Shown: positions 18,284 to 27,175 of the stretch, piece after piece
Layout: the number at the start of each line of letters is the position of its first letter
Numbering within the stretch: the first letter of the stretch is position 1
DNA from: Pseudomonas sp. ANT_H4
Lineage (GTDB): Bacteria > Pseudomonadota > Gammaproteobacteria > Pseudomonadales > Pseudomonadaceae
Length of the DNA: 56,777 nt
NCBI RefSeq assembly: GCF_008369295.1
Contig: NZ_VOBG01000033.1
Span: forward strand, 1 to 56,777
Reading direction: 5' to 3'
Notes under the pieces: generated by a model
Seen by the model: the letters and a program-made list of their open reading frames with translations, nothing else
What the model was told of the DNA's origin: nothing
Database searches by the model: none
Position numbers and translations under genes: made by a program

Positions 18284-18311
18284 AAGGATAGTTCGGAATA
18301 CGGGAGGTCAA
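18284..18311 (-). promoter_or_regulatory. Candidate sigma-S-like promoter of prkA-yeaH-spoVR
   Basis: The minus strand reads TTGACC (18311-18306), a 15-base spacer and TATCCT (18290-18285). The extended -10, CTATCCTTA, differs by one base from the sigma-S-preferred CTATACTTA. The short spacer is also tolerated better by sigma-S. The position fits the known starvation/stationary-phase control of this operon in other bacteria. Confidence 0.45.
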
Positions 18312-18336
18312 GGCGGGATGCGTAATTAGTTTGGGT

Positions 18337-18359
18337 GCGCCGTTTGTCAGAAACGGCGC
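18337..18359. terminator. Hairpin downstream of glpE
   Basis: GCGCCGTTT-GTCAG-AAACGGCGC is a perfect 9-bp stem with a 5-base loop, 41 bases after the glpE stop. It could end the lptD-to-glpE operon, though no T tract follows on the minus strand. Confidence 0.55.
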
Positions 18360-18399
18360 GAGCCCAAGTGTCACGGGGGATAGCGGGGTGTGAAAAAAA

Positions 18400-18729
18400 T
18401 TATTGCGAGTCGCCAGAGGCAATTTCTGCCGGATAGGTCGTACGCCACAGTTCAAAGCCGCCGTCCAGGCTGTAGACGTCGCTGAAGCCCTGGCTAACCA
18501 GATAGGCGGCTGCGCTCTGGCTGGAATTGCCGTGGTAGCACGACACGATCACTGGCGCGTCGAGGTCGGCGGCGCGGATGAAGTCGGCAATCGAATGATT
18601 GTCCAGATGCTTGGCACCACTGATATGGCTCGCGGCATAGGTGGGCTGGTCGCGGATGTCGACAACGACAGCGCCTTGCTCACGCAGGGCCTGGGCTTGT
18701 TCGGGAGGGATACGTTTGAATTCGCTCAT
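18400..18729 (-). CDS. glpE: Thiosulfate sulfurtransferase GlpE (single rhodanese domain)
   Basis: A 109-residue cytoplasmic rhodanese that moves sulfane sulfur from thiosulfate to cyanide or dithiols. Seen: VVVDIRDQPTYAASHISGAKHL and the active-site loop SCYHGNSSQSAA with the catalytic cysteine at 64. The CYHGNS loop is characteristic of GlpE rather than of PspE-like rhodaneses. It lies 33 bases downstream of apaH, probably the last gene of the lptD operon. Confidence 0.93.
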   Translation of the reverse strand: MSEFKRIPPEQAQALREQGAVVVDIRDQPTYAASHISGAKHLDNHSIADFIRAADLDAPVIVSCYHGNSSQSAAAYLVSQGFSDVYSLDGGFELWRTTYPAEIASGDSQ

Positions 18730-18762
18730 GGCGGGCTCCTTGGGCCTGGATGAAAGTGCCGT

Positions 18763-19632
18763 CTAGCGCTTTGCGATGGCCTGTAATTGTTCGGGAATAG
18801 GGGGTTGGTTGTGGCCCTGAGCGTCGCACTGGCAGCTCAGGCGCTCGCCGGTGTCGATGTTCATCAGGGTCATGGCGCCGCCCCAGACGCAGCCGGTGTC
18901 GAGGGCGAATACGCCAGGCTCGTCGCACTTGCCTTCAAGGGCTGCCCAGTGACCGAAGATGATCTTCGTTTCACGGGTCTTGCGTTCCTTGTGGGCGAAC
19001 CAGGGTTTATAGCCGGGCAGCGCGGTGTCGGCGCCTTCCTTGCTCTTGAGGTCAAGTTTGCCTTCGGCGGTGCAGAAACGCATGCGCGTGAAGTAGTTGG
19101 TGATGACCCGCAGGCGTGCGACTCCGGTGAGATCGTTGTCCCACTTCACCGGTTCATTACCGTACATGCCATCCAGGTAGGGCGTGAACAGGTTGTCATC
19201 ACCCAGGGCTTCTTCGACTTCAGCGGCGCACTTGAGGGCTTTTTTCAGCGTCCATTGAGGAGGAATACCGGCATGGACCAGCGCCATGTTGCGGTCTTCG
19301 TCGTAATGCATGAGCTTTTGCTGGCGCAGCCAGTCGAGCAATTCGACGCAATCTGGCGCTTCAAGAATTTCCCGTAGGGTGTCGCCCTTTTTCAGGCGCT
19401 CGATGTTATTGCCGGCGGCCAGCAGGTGCAGGTCATGGTTGCCCAGTACGCACACCAGCGAATCGCGTATGCCATAAAGGAAGCGCAGGGTCTCAAGGGA
19501 TTGCGGGCCACGGTTGACCAGGTCGCCCACCAGCCACAGGCGATCCTGTGTCGGCTTGAAGGCCACGCGTTCAAGCAGGCCCTTGAGCGGTTCCAGACAG
19601 CCTTGCAGGTCGCCGACGGCATAGGTTGCCAT
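18763..19632 (-). CDS. apaH: Symmetrical bis(5'-nucleosyl)-tetraphosphatase
   Basis: A 289-residue metallophosphatase that splits Ap4A into two ADP and can remove Np4 caps from RNA. Seen: TYAVGDLQGCLEPLK, GDLVNRGPQSLETL and GNHDLHLLA, the three metal-binding signatures of the PPP family, followed by LVHAGIPPQW. Its ATG overlaps the apaG TGA (ATGA), so the pair is translationally coupled, as in E. coli. Confidence 0.97.
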   Translation of the reverse strand: MATYAVGDLQGCLEPLKGLLERVAFKPTQDRLWLVGDLVNRGPQSLETLRFLYGIRDSLVCVLGNHDLHLLAAGNNIERLKKGDTLREILEAPDCVELLDWLRQQKLMHYDEDRNMALVHAGIPPQWTLKKALKCAAEVEEALGDDNLFTPYLDGMYGNEPVKWDNDLTGVARLRVITNYFTRMRFCTAEGKLDLKSKEGADTALPGYKPWFAHKERKTRETKIIFGHWAALEGKCDEPGVFALDTGCVWGGAMTLMNIDTGERLSCQCDAQGHNQPPIPEQLQAIAKR

Positions 19633-20012
19633 CAGTGTAGGGCTCCGGGCACCGCCAGGCGGAAGGGGGCGATGATGGCGTCGAAGTGCTTGCCGTCGTC
19701 GCAGAGCATCTGATAGCTGCCTTGCATATTGCCAACGCGGGATGTCATCACCGTGCCGCTGCTGTAGGTATGGCTCTTGCCCGGGGCGATAAGCGGTTGT
19801 TGGCCCACGACGCCGGCGCCACGCACTTCCTCGACCTGACCGTCACCGTCGGTGATGACCCAGTGACGTGACAGCAACTTGGCCGAGAGCTCACCGTTGT
19901 TCTTCACCGTTACGGTGTAGGCAAACGCGAAGCGGTTTTGGTCGGGTTGCGATTGTTCCGCCAGGAAGCGGGTGACGACGCTGACGTCGATCTGATAACG
20001 AGGATCGGACAT
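19632..20012 (-). CDS. apaG: ApaG (Co2+/Mg2+ efflux protein family; DUF525)
   Basis: A 126-residue single-domain beta-sandwich protein. Seen: FAYTVTVKNNGELSAKLLSR, HWVITDGDGQVEEVRGAGVV and GNMQGSYQM, typical of the family. The older name links it to cobalt/magnesium efflux in Salmonella, but the biochemical function is not settled. Start chosen at MSDPRYQIDVSVVTRF, the family N-terminus; 27 upstream in-frame codons are not conserved-looking. It sits between rsmA and apaH as in enterobacteria. Confidence 0.94.
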   Translation of the reverse strand: MSDPRYQIDVSVVTRFLAEQSQPDQNRFAFAYTVTVKNNGELSAKLLSRHWVITDGDGQVEEVRGAGVVGQQPLIAPGKSHTYSSGTVMTSRVGNMQGSYQMLCDDGKHFDAIIAPFRLAVPGALH

Positions 20013-20134
20013 GCAAGAGGCCTTAAAAGCAAAATCGGGGGGACAACGGATGCCGGTCAGTCTAGGCCAAGTGACAGGCACTAGGCCAGACATGGTGTCT
20101 GGCTGTGCACAGGTGGTGCGGGTGAGGCTCAGGT

Positions 20135-20947
20135 TCAGTCGGCGGCTGGCGCAGGCTGAATGGCAAGTTGGTCAGCCAGACGCACGAACGCTGCCAGGTC
20201 CAGTTGCTCTGGGCGCAGGCTGCCGTCGACGCCGGCGGCTTCGATTTCGTCGTTGCTGAGCAAGGCCTTGAGGGTGTTGCGCAGGGTCTTGCGGCGCTGG
20301 TTGAAGGCTTCGCGCACAACGCGTTCCAGCAGCTTGTGATCCTTGGCCGGGTGCGGCAGCACAGCGTGAGGCACTAGGCGCACGATGGCCGAGTCGACCT
20401 TCGGTGGCGGATTGAATGCGCCCGGACCGACGTTAAATAGATGCTCAACCCGGCAATGGTACTGAACCATGATCGACAGGCGACCCCAATCACCACCGCC
20501 AGGGCCTGCTGCCAGACGCTCGACTACTTCCTTTTGCAGCATGAAGTGCATGTCGCGGATCAGGCCTGCGTTGTTCAGCAGGTGAAAAATCAGCGGTGTG
20601 GAGATGTTGTACGGCAGGTTGCCCACAACCCGCAGGCTGTTGGGCGCCGCATTCAGGCTGGTGAAGTCGAACTTCAGTGCATCGCCCTGGTGCAGGTGGA
20701 AGTTGGGTTGGCTGGCGAACAGCTGGTTGAGGATCGGGATCAGGTCCTTGTCCAGTTCAACCACGTCCAGTTGGCCGCCACTGTTGAGCAGGCCTTTGGT
20801 CAGCGCACCCTGGCCCGGGCCGATTTCCAGCAGACGGTCTTCGGGCTTGGCGTGGATGGAACGCAGGATGCGGTCGATCACGCCAGCGTCGTGCAAGAAG
20901 TTTTGCCCGAAGCGCTTGCGCGCACGGTGTTGGTAATGCTCAGTCAT
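20135..20947 (-). CDS. rsmA: 16S rRNA adenine dimethyltransferase
   Basis: A 270-residue SAM-dependent enzyme (KsgA) that dimethylates A1518 and A1519 in the 3' hairpin of 16S rRNA. Seen: HRARKRFGQNFLHD at the start, the SAM motif LLEIGPGQGALT about 40-52, VVELDKDL, and the catalytic NLPYNISTPL about 112. It overlaps the pdxA stop by 4 bases. Loss of this gene gives kasugamycin resistance in many bacteria. Confidence 0.97.
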   Translation of the reverse strand: MTEHYQHRARKRFGQNFLHDAGVIDRILRSIHAKPEDRLLEIGPGQGALTKGLLNSGGQLDVVELDKDLIPILNQLFASQPNFHLHQGDALKFDFTSLNAAPNSLRVVGNLPYNISTPLIFHLLNNAGLIRDMHFMLQKEVVERLAAGPGGGDWGRLSIMVQYHCRVEHLFNVGPGAFNPPPKVDSAIVRLVPHAVLPHPAKDHKLLERVVREAFNQRRKTLRNTLKALLSNDEIEAAGVDGSLRPEQLDLAAFVRLADQLAIQPAPAAD

Positions 20948-21933
20948 ATACGGGTCTCGGCCATCTGATAGGCGGTTTCCAGGGCCACATGCAGGCTGCC
21001 GGTATCGATCTTGCCGCTGCCGGCCAGGTCCAGGGCGGTGCCATGGTCGACGGAAGTACGGATGATCGGCAGGCCCAGTGTCACGTTGACTGCGGCGCCG
21101 AAGCCTTTGTATTTCAGCACGGGCAGCCCCTGGTCATGGTACATCGCCAGCACTGCGTCGCAGTGCTCCAGATATTTGGGGGTGAACAGAGTGTCGGCAG
21201 GCAGTGGGCCACGTAGGTCCATGCCCTCTTTGCGCAGGCGCTCTAATGTCGGTTCGATGATGTCGATTTCTTCATGGCCCAGGTGGCCGCCTTCACCGGC
21301 ATGGGGGTTGAGGCCACATACCAGGATCCGCGGTTGGGCGATGCCGAATTTTTGTTGTAGGTCAGCGTGCAGGATGCGCGTCACACGTTCCAGGCGTTCA
21401 GGGGTGATGGCGTCGGCAACCGCCCGCAGGGGCAGGTGAGTGGTCACCAAAGCTACTCGCAGGCCACGGGTCGCCAGCATCATCACTACTTGTGCGGTAT
21501 GGGTCAGTTCGGCGAGGAATTCGGTATGGCCGGAAAAGGCGATGCCGGAATCGTTGATCACGCCCTTGTGTACCGGAGCGGTGATCATCCCGGCGAAGTC
21601 TCCATCCACGCACCCTTGTCCAGCGCGGGTCAGAGTCTCCAGGACGAATGACGCATTGGCTTTGTCCAGTTGCCCGGCAACAACCTTGGCCTGCAGCGGG
21701 GTGTCCCACACATATAGGCTGTTGGCGGGCGCCGGAAGATCTGGCCAGTTGCCGGGTGCCACCGATAGCAAGTCGACAGCCACCCCCAGTTGCGCGGCCC
21801 GCTCAAGGAGCAGGTCGCGGCTGGTAATGGCAATCAGAGGGTATGGCTGGGGCTGCGAGGCGAGCAGCAGGCAAAGGTCAGGACCAATGCCGGCCGGCTC
21901 GCCGGGTGTCAACGCGAAACGCTGGGGTTTCAC
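20944..21933 (-). CDS. pdxA: 4-hydroxythreonine-4-phosphate dehydrogenase
   Basis: A 329-residue enzyme of pyridoxal-5'-phosphate synthesis that oxidises 4-phosphohydroxy-L-threonine. Seen: FALTPGEPAGIGPDL at the N-terminus, the metal ligand histidine in FSGHTEFLAELT, GLNPHAGEGGHLGHEE, and MYHDQGLPVLKYKGFGAAVNVTLGLP. It overlaps surA at one end and rsmA at the other by 4 bases each, so translation of surA-pdxA-rsmA is coupled. Confidence 0.97.
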   Translation of the reverse strand: MKPQRFALTPGEPAGIGPDLCLLLASQPQPYPLIAITSRDLLLERAAQLGVAVDLLSVAPGNWPDLPAPANSLYVWDTPLQAKVVAGQLDKANASFVLETLTRAGQGCVDGDFAGMITAPVHKGVINDSGIAFSGHTEFLAELTHTAQVVMMLATRGLRVALVTTHLPLRAVADAITPERLERVTRILHADLQQKFGIAQPRILVCGLNPHAGEGGHLGHEEIDIIEPTLERLRKEGMDLRGPLPADTLFTPKYLEHCDAVLAMYHDQGLPVLKYKGFGAAVNVTLGLPIIRTSVDHGTALDLAGSGKIDTGSLHVALETAYQMAETRI

Positions 21934-23270
21934 TGTGCTGCCTGGTCGGTGCCTGTTTGATCGGCGCCAGGAAGCTTGTTTTCCACGTAGGCTTCGTCAC
22001 GGATCTGACGCAACCAGGTTTGCAGTTCTTCGTCGTATTTGCGGTTTCGCAGTACGGTCAAGGCTTGTTGCTCGCGGGCCTGGGCGGTGCTGTCAGTGGC
22101 GCGACGGCCAAGGACTTCCAGGACGTGCCAGCCATATTGGGTCTTGAATGGCTTGGACAGTACGCCTTGCGGAGTATCGGCCATCACTGCCTGGAACTCG
22201 GGCACTAGTGCCTTCGGGTCGATCCAGTTCAGGTCGCCGCCGTTGAGGGCAGAGCCTGGGTCTTCCGAGTAGCTTTTGGCCAGGGTGGAAAAGTCTTCGC
22301 CGCTGGTAATGCGCTCGTAGAGCTTCTGGGCCAGGGCCTTGGTCTCTGCTTCGCTGCGAATTTCGCTTGGTTTGATCAGGATGTGACGAACATGTACTTC
22401 GTCCCGTACCTGAGTCTCGCCGCCGCGCTTTTCCAGCAACTTGAGGATGATGAAGCCGCCAGGAGTCCGAGCGGGCTGGGTGATGCCGCCGATCTCCATG
22501 GTGCTCAGCTCGCGATCGAACGGAGGTGGCAGTTGAGCAGCTTTACGCCAGCCCATGTCACCGCCTTCGAGGGCGTTGTCGCTGCCGGACTGGGCAATAG
22601 CCATCTGAGCAAAGTCAGCGCCTTGCTTGAGCCGGTCATAGACAGCCTGGGTTTTTGCCGCCGCTGCGTTGAGCTGTTCAGCGTTGGCACTGTCTGGCGT
22701 CGGGATCAGGATATTAGCCAGGTGCAGTTCTTCAGAGAGCTGCATCTTGCCCAGGTCCGAGGCCAGGAAGTTCTTCACTTCCTGTTCGGAAACCTGAACC
22801 CGCTCGGCCACACGGCGCTGACGCACACGGCTGATGATCATTTCGCGGCGAATCTGGTCACGGGCGTCTTCATACGACAGACCGTCGTGAGCCAGTGCGG
22901 CGCGGAACTGATCAATGCTCATGTTGTTGCGTTGAGCGATGGTGCCGACGGCCTGGTTCAACTCTTCGTCGGTGATACGAATGCCGGAACGGTCGCCGAT
23001 CTGCAATTGCAGGTTTTCGACGATCAGGCGTTCCAGCACCTGCTGGTCCAGGACGCTGGTAGGCGGCACGCCACCGCCACGCTTGGCGATGGTTTGCTGA
23101 ACTTCCTTGACCCGTTGGTCCAGTTGGCTCTGCATGATCACGTCGTTATCGACGATGGCCACTACCTTGTCCAGCGGTTGAACTGCAGCGTGTGCCGCTG
23201 CAGTACCCAGGAACAGCGCGCCCAGCATCAGCGGGCGCAGACAATCAGAAAGCTTTATCTTCACGTTCAC
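21930..23270 (-). CDS. surA: Periplasmic chaperone and peptidyl-prolyl isomerase SurA
   Basis: A 446-residue secreted chaperone that escorts outer-membrane proteins, LptD among them, to the Bam complex. Seen: signal peptide about 1-28 (LMLGALFLGTAAAHAA), N-terminal SurA domain starting VDNDVIMQSQLDQRV, and two parvulin domains (first around ELHLANILIPTP; second around EVHVRHILIKPSEI) with GGDMGW and GGDLNW. The start is a GTG; two are available (23270 and 23264) behind AAGG, and I cannot decide between them. It overlaps the 3' end of lptD by about 26 bases, an unusually long overlap. Confidence 0.96.
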   Translation of the reverse strand: MNVKIKLSDCLRPLMLGALFLGTAAAHAAVQPLDKVVAIVDNDVIMQSQLDQRVKEVQQTIAKRGGGVPPTSVLDQQVLERLIVENLQLQIGDRSGIRITDEELNQAVGTIAQRNNMSIDQFRAALAHDGLSYEDARDQIRREMIISRVRQRRVAERVQVSEQEVKNFLASDLGKMQLSEELHLANILIPTPDSANAEQLNAAAAKTQAVYDRLKQGADFAQMAIAQSGSDNALEGGDMGWRKAAQLPPPFDRELSTMEIGGITQPARTPGGFIILKLLEKRGGETQVRDEVHVRHILIKPSEIRSEAETKALAQKLYERITSGEDFSTLAKSYSEDPGSALNGGDLNWIDPKALVPEFQAVMADTPQGVLSKPFKTQYGWHVLEVLGRRATDSTAQAREQQALTVLRNRKYDEELQTWLRQIRDEAYVENKLPGADQTGTDQAAQ

Positions 23271-26019
23271 GATAACCTTGGATGCCTTTGTCGAGGAAGC
23301 TCTCTACCTTGGCGCCAGTGAGGCCGCCGAGTCCCTTCAGGACAATTTGGAGGAAGAGGCCGTGGTCGCCTTTTTCGTTGAGCGGGGCGATCTGGCTGTA
23401 TTCGTCGTTGGAAACCCAATAACGGTTGATCACGCGCAGTTTCCAGCAGCAGTTGTCGTACTCGAAACCACCGAAGGCTTCCAGGGTACGGTTGCGTGCA
23501 TAGTCATACTGCCAGCGGGTGATCAGGTTCCACTGGGGAATGATCGGCCACATCATCGAGAAGTCGTGTTGCTGGATTTTGTAGTAATCCTTCACGAAGT
23601 TCGGTTGACCTTCCTGGCCGTAGTCGCCACCAAACTGCCATTTACCGGTCAACTGGTTATAGACAACCTGGTCATTGCGATAGCGATAACCAACGTTGAC
23701 GACCTTGTTCGGGTTGTCTTCCGGCTGGTAGTGGAACATCGCGCTGCCGGAGCGTGCGCTATGGCTTTCGGTGTCCCAGTTGTAGTCGGCGGTGGCGCGC
23801 CAGTCGCGGTTGAAGCGGAACTCGTAGTCAAGGGCGATAGGCGAAACATTCGACTGTGCATCCGCGCGGTCGGCGGCCAGGATGCCTGGCAGTTGGACTT
23901 CACGGTCCTTGAAGTACAAGGCTTGGCCGACGGAAATACGTTGACGCTCAAAGCCGTTTTCTTCGATCCAGCGGTTGGTGACGCCAAGCGATAGCTTGTT
24001 TTCGTCACCGATGCGGTCGCCGCCGACGAAGCGATTGTCACGGAACAAAGAGGCGTAATTGAACGTGGTTTCGCCGGTGTCGAATACGGGGATATCAGCC
24101 TGGTCTTTCTCAGGAACGTAGAGATAGAAAAGGCGAGGTTCCAAGGTTTGGTTGTAGTTCTTGCCGAACCACTGTGTGCTGCGGTCGAAGTAGAGACCAC
24201 TGTCTACGCTGGCGATCGGGACTGAAAGGTCCTGGGAGCTTTTGAACTTCTGGCCTGCTGTGACCATTTGCGACTTGCCTGTTCCGTCGAGGTCAAGATC
24301 GTATTTGGTATAGCGGTATTTGAGCTTTGGTGTAATGAACCCGTAGGTCCAGTTCATCGGGTACTCGACGCTCGGCGCGCCGCTCAAACGGGTGCCGTTG
24401 GCGCGGGTCAACCCTGTCACGTAGGTATCTAGACGAGGCGATACGAGGCCGTTCTCATCAGTAAACGACCCCGTCTCAAGATCCCGATCAAAGCGTACAG
24501 CTTCGGTTTCATAGGCAAAATTCAACCCGCCCGGATGGTACGGCAGCGCACCATTGAAGGTGATCTGTGGCAAACGGTTATACGGAGTGATGTTGGAAAT
24601 CGTCGCCAGCTTGTAAGCCTGGAGATTTAACCGAGCAGTGTAGTTGTCGCCACGATAGTTGACGGCACCCTGCTGGTTGATAAAGTCCTGGGACTCAACG
24701 CCAATCTGATCAGTCTTCAGATCCTGGAAGTAGTACGGATCGCTGATGTCGGTGTAGTCGACTTCAGTCATTACGCGCGAATCCAGGCCACCCTTGTGCT
24801 GCCAGTTAAGCATCCAGCGGGTTTTCTCGTAATCGGATTGCTTGCTGCGCTCATCGTTGTCGTCGTTGAGATACGCGCCGCCGAACTGCCCTTCGCTGGA
24901 CTTGGTCAGGTAGCGGAACTCGCCTTCCATCAACATGCCGCGCTTGGTCATGTATTGCGGGTACAACGTGGCATCGTAGTTCGGTGCCAGGTTGAAGTAA
25001 TACGGCGTATTCAGGGTAAAGCCCGTTTCACTGCCGGTGCTGAAACTCGGCGGCAGGAAGCCGGATTGACGACGGTTGTCGATCGGGAAGTAGATGTACG
25101 GCGTGTACAGGATCGGAATGTTCTTGATCCGCAACGTCGCGTTTGTCGCCGTACCGAAACCGGTGGCCGGGTTCAACGTGATGTTGTTGCCCTTGAGCTG
25201 CCAGGCGTTGCTGTCTGGCTCGCAGGTAGTGTACGTACCGTCCTTGAGACGGATGATCGCGTTCTCGGCACGCTTGGCGTACAGCGCGCTACCGCGGATG
25301 CGTGATTTGTGCATCACGTATTCGGCGTTGTCGACTTGCGCGGCACCGGTGTCCAGTTGGACCTGGGCATGGTCGCCGACGATCAGGGCGCCGTTGTCGC
25401 GCAAACGGACGTTGCCGTTCAGCTCTCCACGGTTCTCGGCCTGGTACAGGCTGGCCTCTTCGGCTTCGACCTGCATGCTGCCTTGGCGCATGACAACGTC
25501 ACCGGCCAAGGTCGCGACTTGTTGTTCCTGCTCATAACGAGAGACCTTGGCTCCGATGAAGGTCGGCGCGTCGCTCTTGTCCGTCTTGTCGTTCATGCCA
25601 GGACGAAGCGGCTCGACATAGGAACCGGCGCAATAAGGACCGGTTTCAGCCAGCTGAGCGGCGGTTAGCTTCTCGCGAGGGACCCAATCCAGGTGGCTGT
25701 AGTCGGCGCTGCGCGAACGCAGGCCACGGCCTTTGGCTTCGGTGACCAGCTTGGTCTGCGGCACGGCCTCGGCGCCAGCAGTCTCGCCTTGCGGCGTGCC
25801 GTTGGCCGAGCTGACGGCACTGCCGTCATGCACCGGACGCGGTGGTAATGGGGCGGCGCTGGTTTTCGGCGCGCAATCCCAGGCACCCGAAGCAGAGACT
25901 GAGCAGTCATACTGTTCCGCGGCGACCACGAATGAGGTGGCGAAGGGTTGCATGGCCAGCAGACTGCCGGTTACCAGCAACGGAAATTTTCTACGAAACG
26001 CGGGGGATTTCAATGCCAT
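23245..26019 (-). CDS. lptD: LPS-assembly outer-membrane protein LptD
   Basis: A 924-residue outer-membrane protein that, with LptE, inserts lipopolysaccharide into the outer leaflet. Seen: signal peptide about 1-34, a Pseudomonas-type N-terminal extension, the beta-jellyroll (OstA) domain about 165-300 (LAGDVVMRQGSMQVEAEEAS), then a large beta-barrel about 320-900 ending before a basic tail. Cysteines near the N-terminus (DCSVSASGAWDC) and the CC pair in NCCWKLRV fit the disulfides needed for a functional barrel. Start chosen at MALKSPAFRRKF, which gives the signal peptide. First gene of the long lptD-surA-pdxA-rsmA-apaG-apaH-glpE operon, divergent from amgK. Confidence 0.97.
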   Translation of the reverse strand: MALKSPAFRRKFPLLVTGSLLAMQPFATSFVVAAEQYDCSVSASGAWDCAPKTSAAPLPPRPVHDGSAVSSANGTPQGETAGAEAVPQTKLVTEAKGRGLRSRSADYSHLDWVPREKLTAAQLAETGPYCAGSYVEPLRPGMNDKTDKSDAPTFIGAKVSRYEQEQQVATLAGDVVMRQGSMQVEAEEASLYQAENRGELNGNVRLRDNGALIVGDHAQVQLDTGAAQVDNAEYVMHKSRIRGSALYAKRAENAIIRLKDGTYTTCEPDSNAWQLKGNNITLNPATGFGTATNATLRIKNIPILYTPYIYFPIDNRRQSGFLPPSFSTGSETGFTLNTPYYFNLAPNYDATLYPQYMTKRGMLMEGEFRYLTKSSEGQFGGAYLNDDNDERSKQSDYEKTRWMLNWQHKGGLDSRVMTEVDYTDISDPYYFQDLKTDQIGVESQDFINQQGAVNYRGDNYTARLNLQAYKLATISNITPYNRLPQITFNGALPYHPGGLNFAYETEAVRFDRDLETGSFTDENGLVSPRLDTYVTGLTRANGTRLSGAPSVEYPMNWTYGFITPKLKYRYTKYDLDLDGTGKSQMVTAGQKFKSSQDLSVPIASVDSGLYFDRSTQWFGKNYNQTLEPRLFYLYVPEKDQADIPVFDTGETTFNYASLFRDNRFVGGDRIGDENKLSLGVTNRWIEENGFERQRISVGQALYFKDREVQLPGILAADRADAQSNVSPIALDYEFRFNRDWRATADYNWDTESHSARSGSAMFHYQPEDNPNKVVNVGYRYRNDQVVYNQLTGKWQFGGDYGQEGQPNFVKDYYKIQQHDFSMMWPIIPQWNLITRWQYDYARNRTLEAFGGFEYDNCCWKLRVINRYWVSNDEYSQIAPLNEKGDHGLFLQIVLKGLGGLTGAKVESFLDKGIQGYREREDKAF

Positions 26020-26120
26020 CTTATTAGTCCGGGCTTCCTGCGTGCCATCTGCCCGCGGTGTGGGCCGCACGCCTCTCGATGGTCTGAAAAAGATGCGTGA
26101 TAATAAAGCATGACCCGCTT

Positions 26121-26136
26121 GACGGCTAGCGCCGTC
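26121..26136. repeat. Small palindrome in the lptD/amgK divergent promoter region
   Basis: GACGGC-TAGC-GCCGTC, a 6-bp stem with a 4-base loop, lies 14 bases before the amgK start. On the minus strand a TATTAT box for lptD lies near 26100, with no good -35. Confidence 0.4.
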
Positions 26137-26149
26137 GGAGACCCTTGTA

Positions 26150-27175
26150 ATGCCCGAGCAAGATCTACGTTTGCAACACCTGAAAGTCTGGCTTGATGAG
26201 CAGCTACCTTCACTTTTTACCGCTCAAGGCTGGGGTGTCGTACCCCCGGCCACGTTGACTGCGGCCAGCAGCGACGCGAGTTTCAGGCGCTATTTCCGTT
26301 GGGAAGGCGAGGGCCGCAGTTTTGTCGTCATGGACGCCCCTCCCCCCCAGGAAAACTGCAAACCTTTCGTCGATATCGCTCAAATGCTGGCGAAATCGGG
26401 GATAAACGTCCCACAAATTTATGCAGAAGATCTGCCTCGCGGCTTTCTTTTGCTCAATGACCTGGGTAGAAAAACGTATCTGGACGTCATGGACGGCGAA
26501 AATGCCGATCAATTGTTCGCTGATGCCATCGACGCGTTGCTGGCTTTCCAGCAGTTGCCAATGGACGCCGGTTTGCCCAGCTATGACGTTGCGCTGTTGC
26601 GCCGAGAGTTGGAACTGTTCCCCGAGTGGTATGTGCACCGGCACCTGGGCATTGAGTTCGATGCTCATCAACTGGACCTGTGGCAGCGGGTCAGCACATT
26701 GCTGATCGACAGTGCCCTGGCTCAGCCCAAGGTGCTGGTGCATCGCGACTACATGCCGCGCAACCTGATGATCAGCGAGCCGAACCCCGGTGTGCTGGAT
26801 TTCCAGGATGCGGTCTACGGCCCGGTGACCTATGACATCACCTGCTTGTTCAAGGACGCGTTCCTCAGTTGGCCCCAGGCTCGTGTGCAGGAATGGCAGC
26901 GTGGCTATTGGCAGCGCGCTGGCCAATTGGGCATCCCTGTACAGGAAGACTTTGAAGATTTCCTGCGGGCCAGCGACCTGATGGGTGTGCAGCGTCACCT
27001 CAAGGTGATCGGTATCTTCGCGCGTATCTGCCATCGTGACGGCAAGCCGCGCTACCTGGCCGATGTGCCGCGCTTCTTTGCCTATATAGACGCGGTGCTT
27101 GCGGATCGTGCGGAGTTGAACGACCTGGGCGAACTGCTGGCGAGCCTGCGCCAACCCGCCGAGGCCGTTGTATGA
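26150..27175 (+). CDS. amgK: N-acetylmuramate/N-acetylglucosamine anomeric kinase
   Basis: A 341-residue aminoglycoside-phosphotransferase-fold kinase that phosphorylates MurNAc (and GlcNAc) at C1 in the cell-wall recycling shortcut of pseudomonads. Seen: SSDASFRRYFRW nucleotide loop, VVMDAPPPQENCKPF, LLLNDLGRKTYL, the catalytic VHRDYMPRNLM about 200 and the metal-binding VLDFQDAVYGPVTYD about 222. It has GGAG 9 bases ahead of the ATG. The ATG of murU overlaps its stop. The pathway bypasses MurA and so lowers fosfomycin sensitivity, as established in P. putida and P. aeruginosa. Confidence 0.93.
   Translation: MPEQDLRLQHLKVWLDEQLPSLFTAQGWGVVPPATLTAASSDASFRRYFRWEGEGRSFVVMDAPPPQENCKPFVDIAQMLAKSGINVPQIYAEDLPRGFLLLNDLGRKTYLDVMDGENADQLFADAIDALLAFQQLPMDAGLPSYDVALLRRELELFPEWYVHRHLGIEFDAHQLDLWQRVSTLLIDSALAQPKVLVHRDYMPRNLMISEPNPGVLDFQDAVYGPVTYDITCLFKDAFLSWPQARVQEWQRGYWQRAGQLGIPVQEDFEDFLRASDLMGVQRHLKVIGIFARICHRDGKPRYLADVPRFFAYIDAVLADRAELNDLGELLASLRQPAEAVV

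Noticed and set aside
18116..18399. Sigma-54 promoter upstream of prkA
   Set aside because: No GG-N10-GC pair in TGGCAC/TTGC context was found on the minus strand; the sigma-S-like motif fits better.
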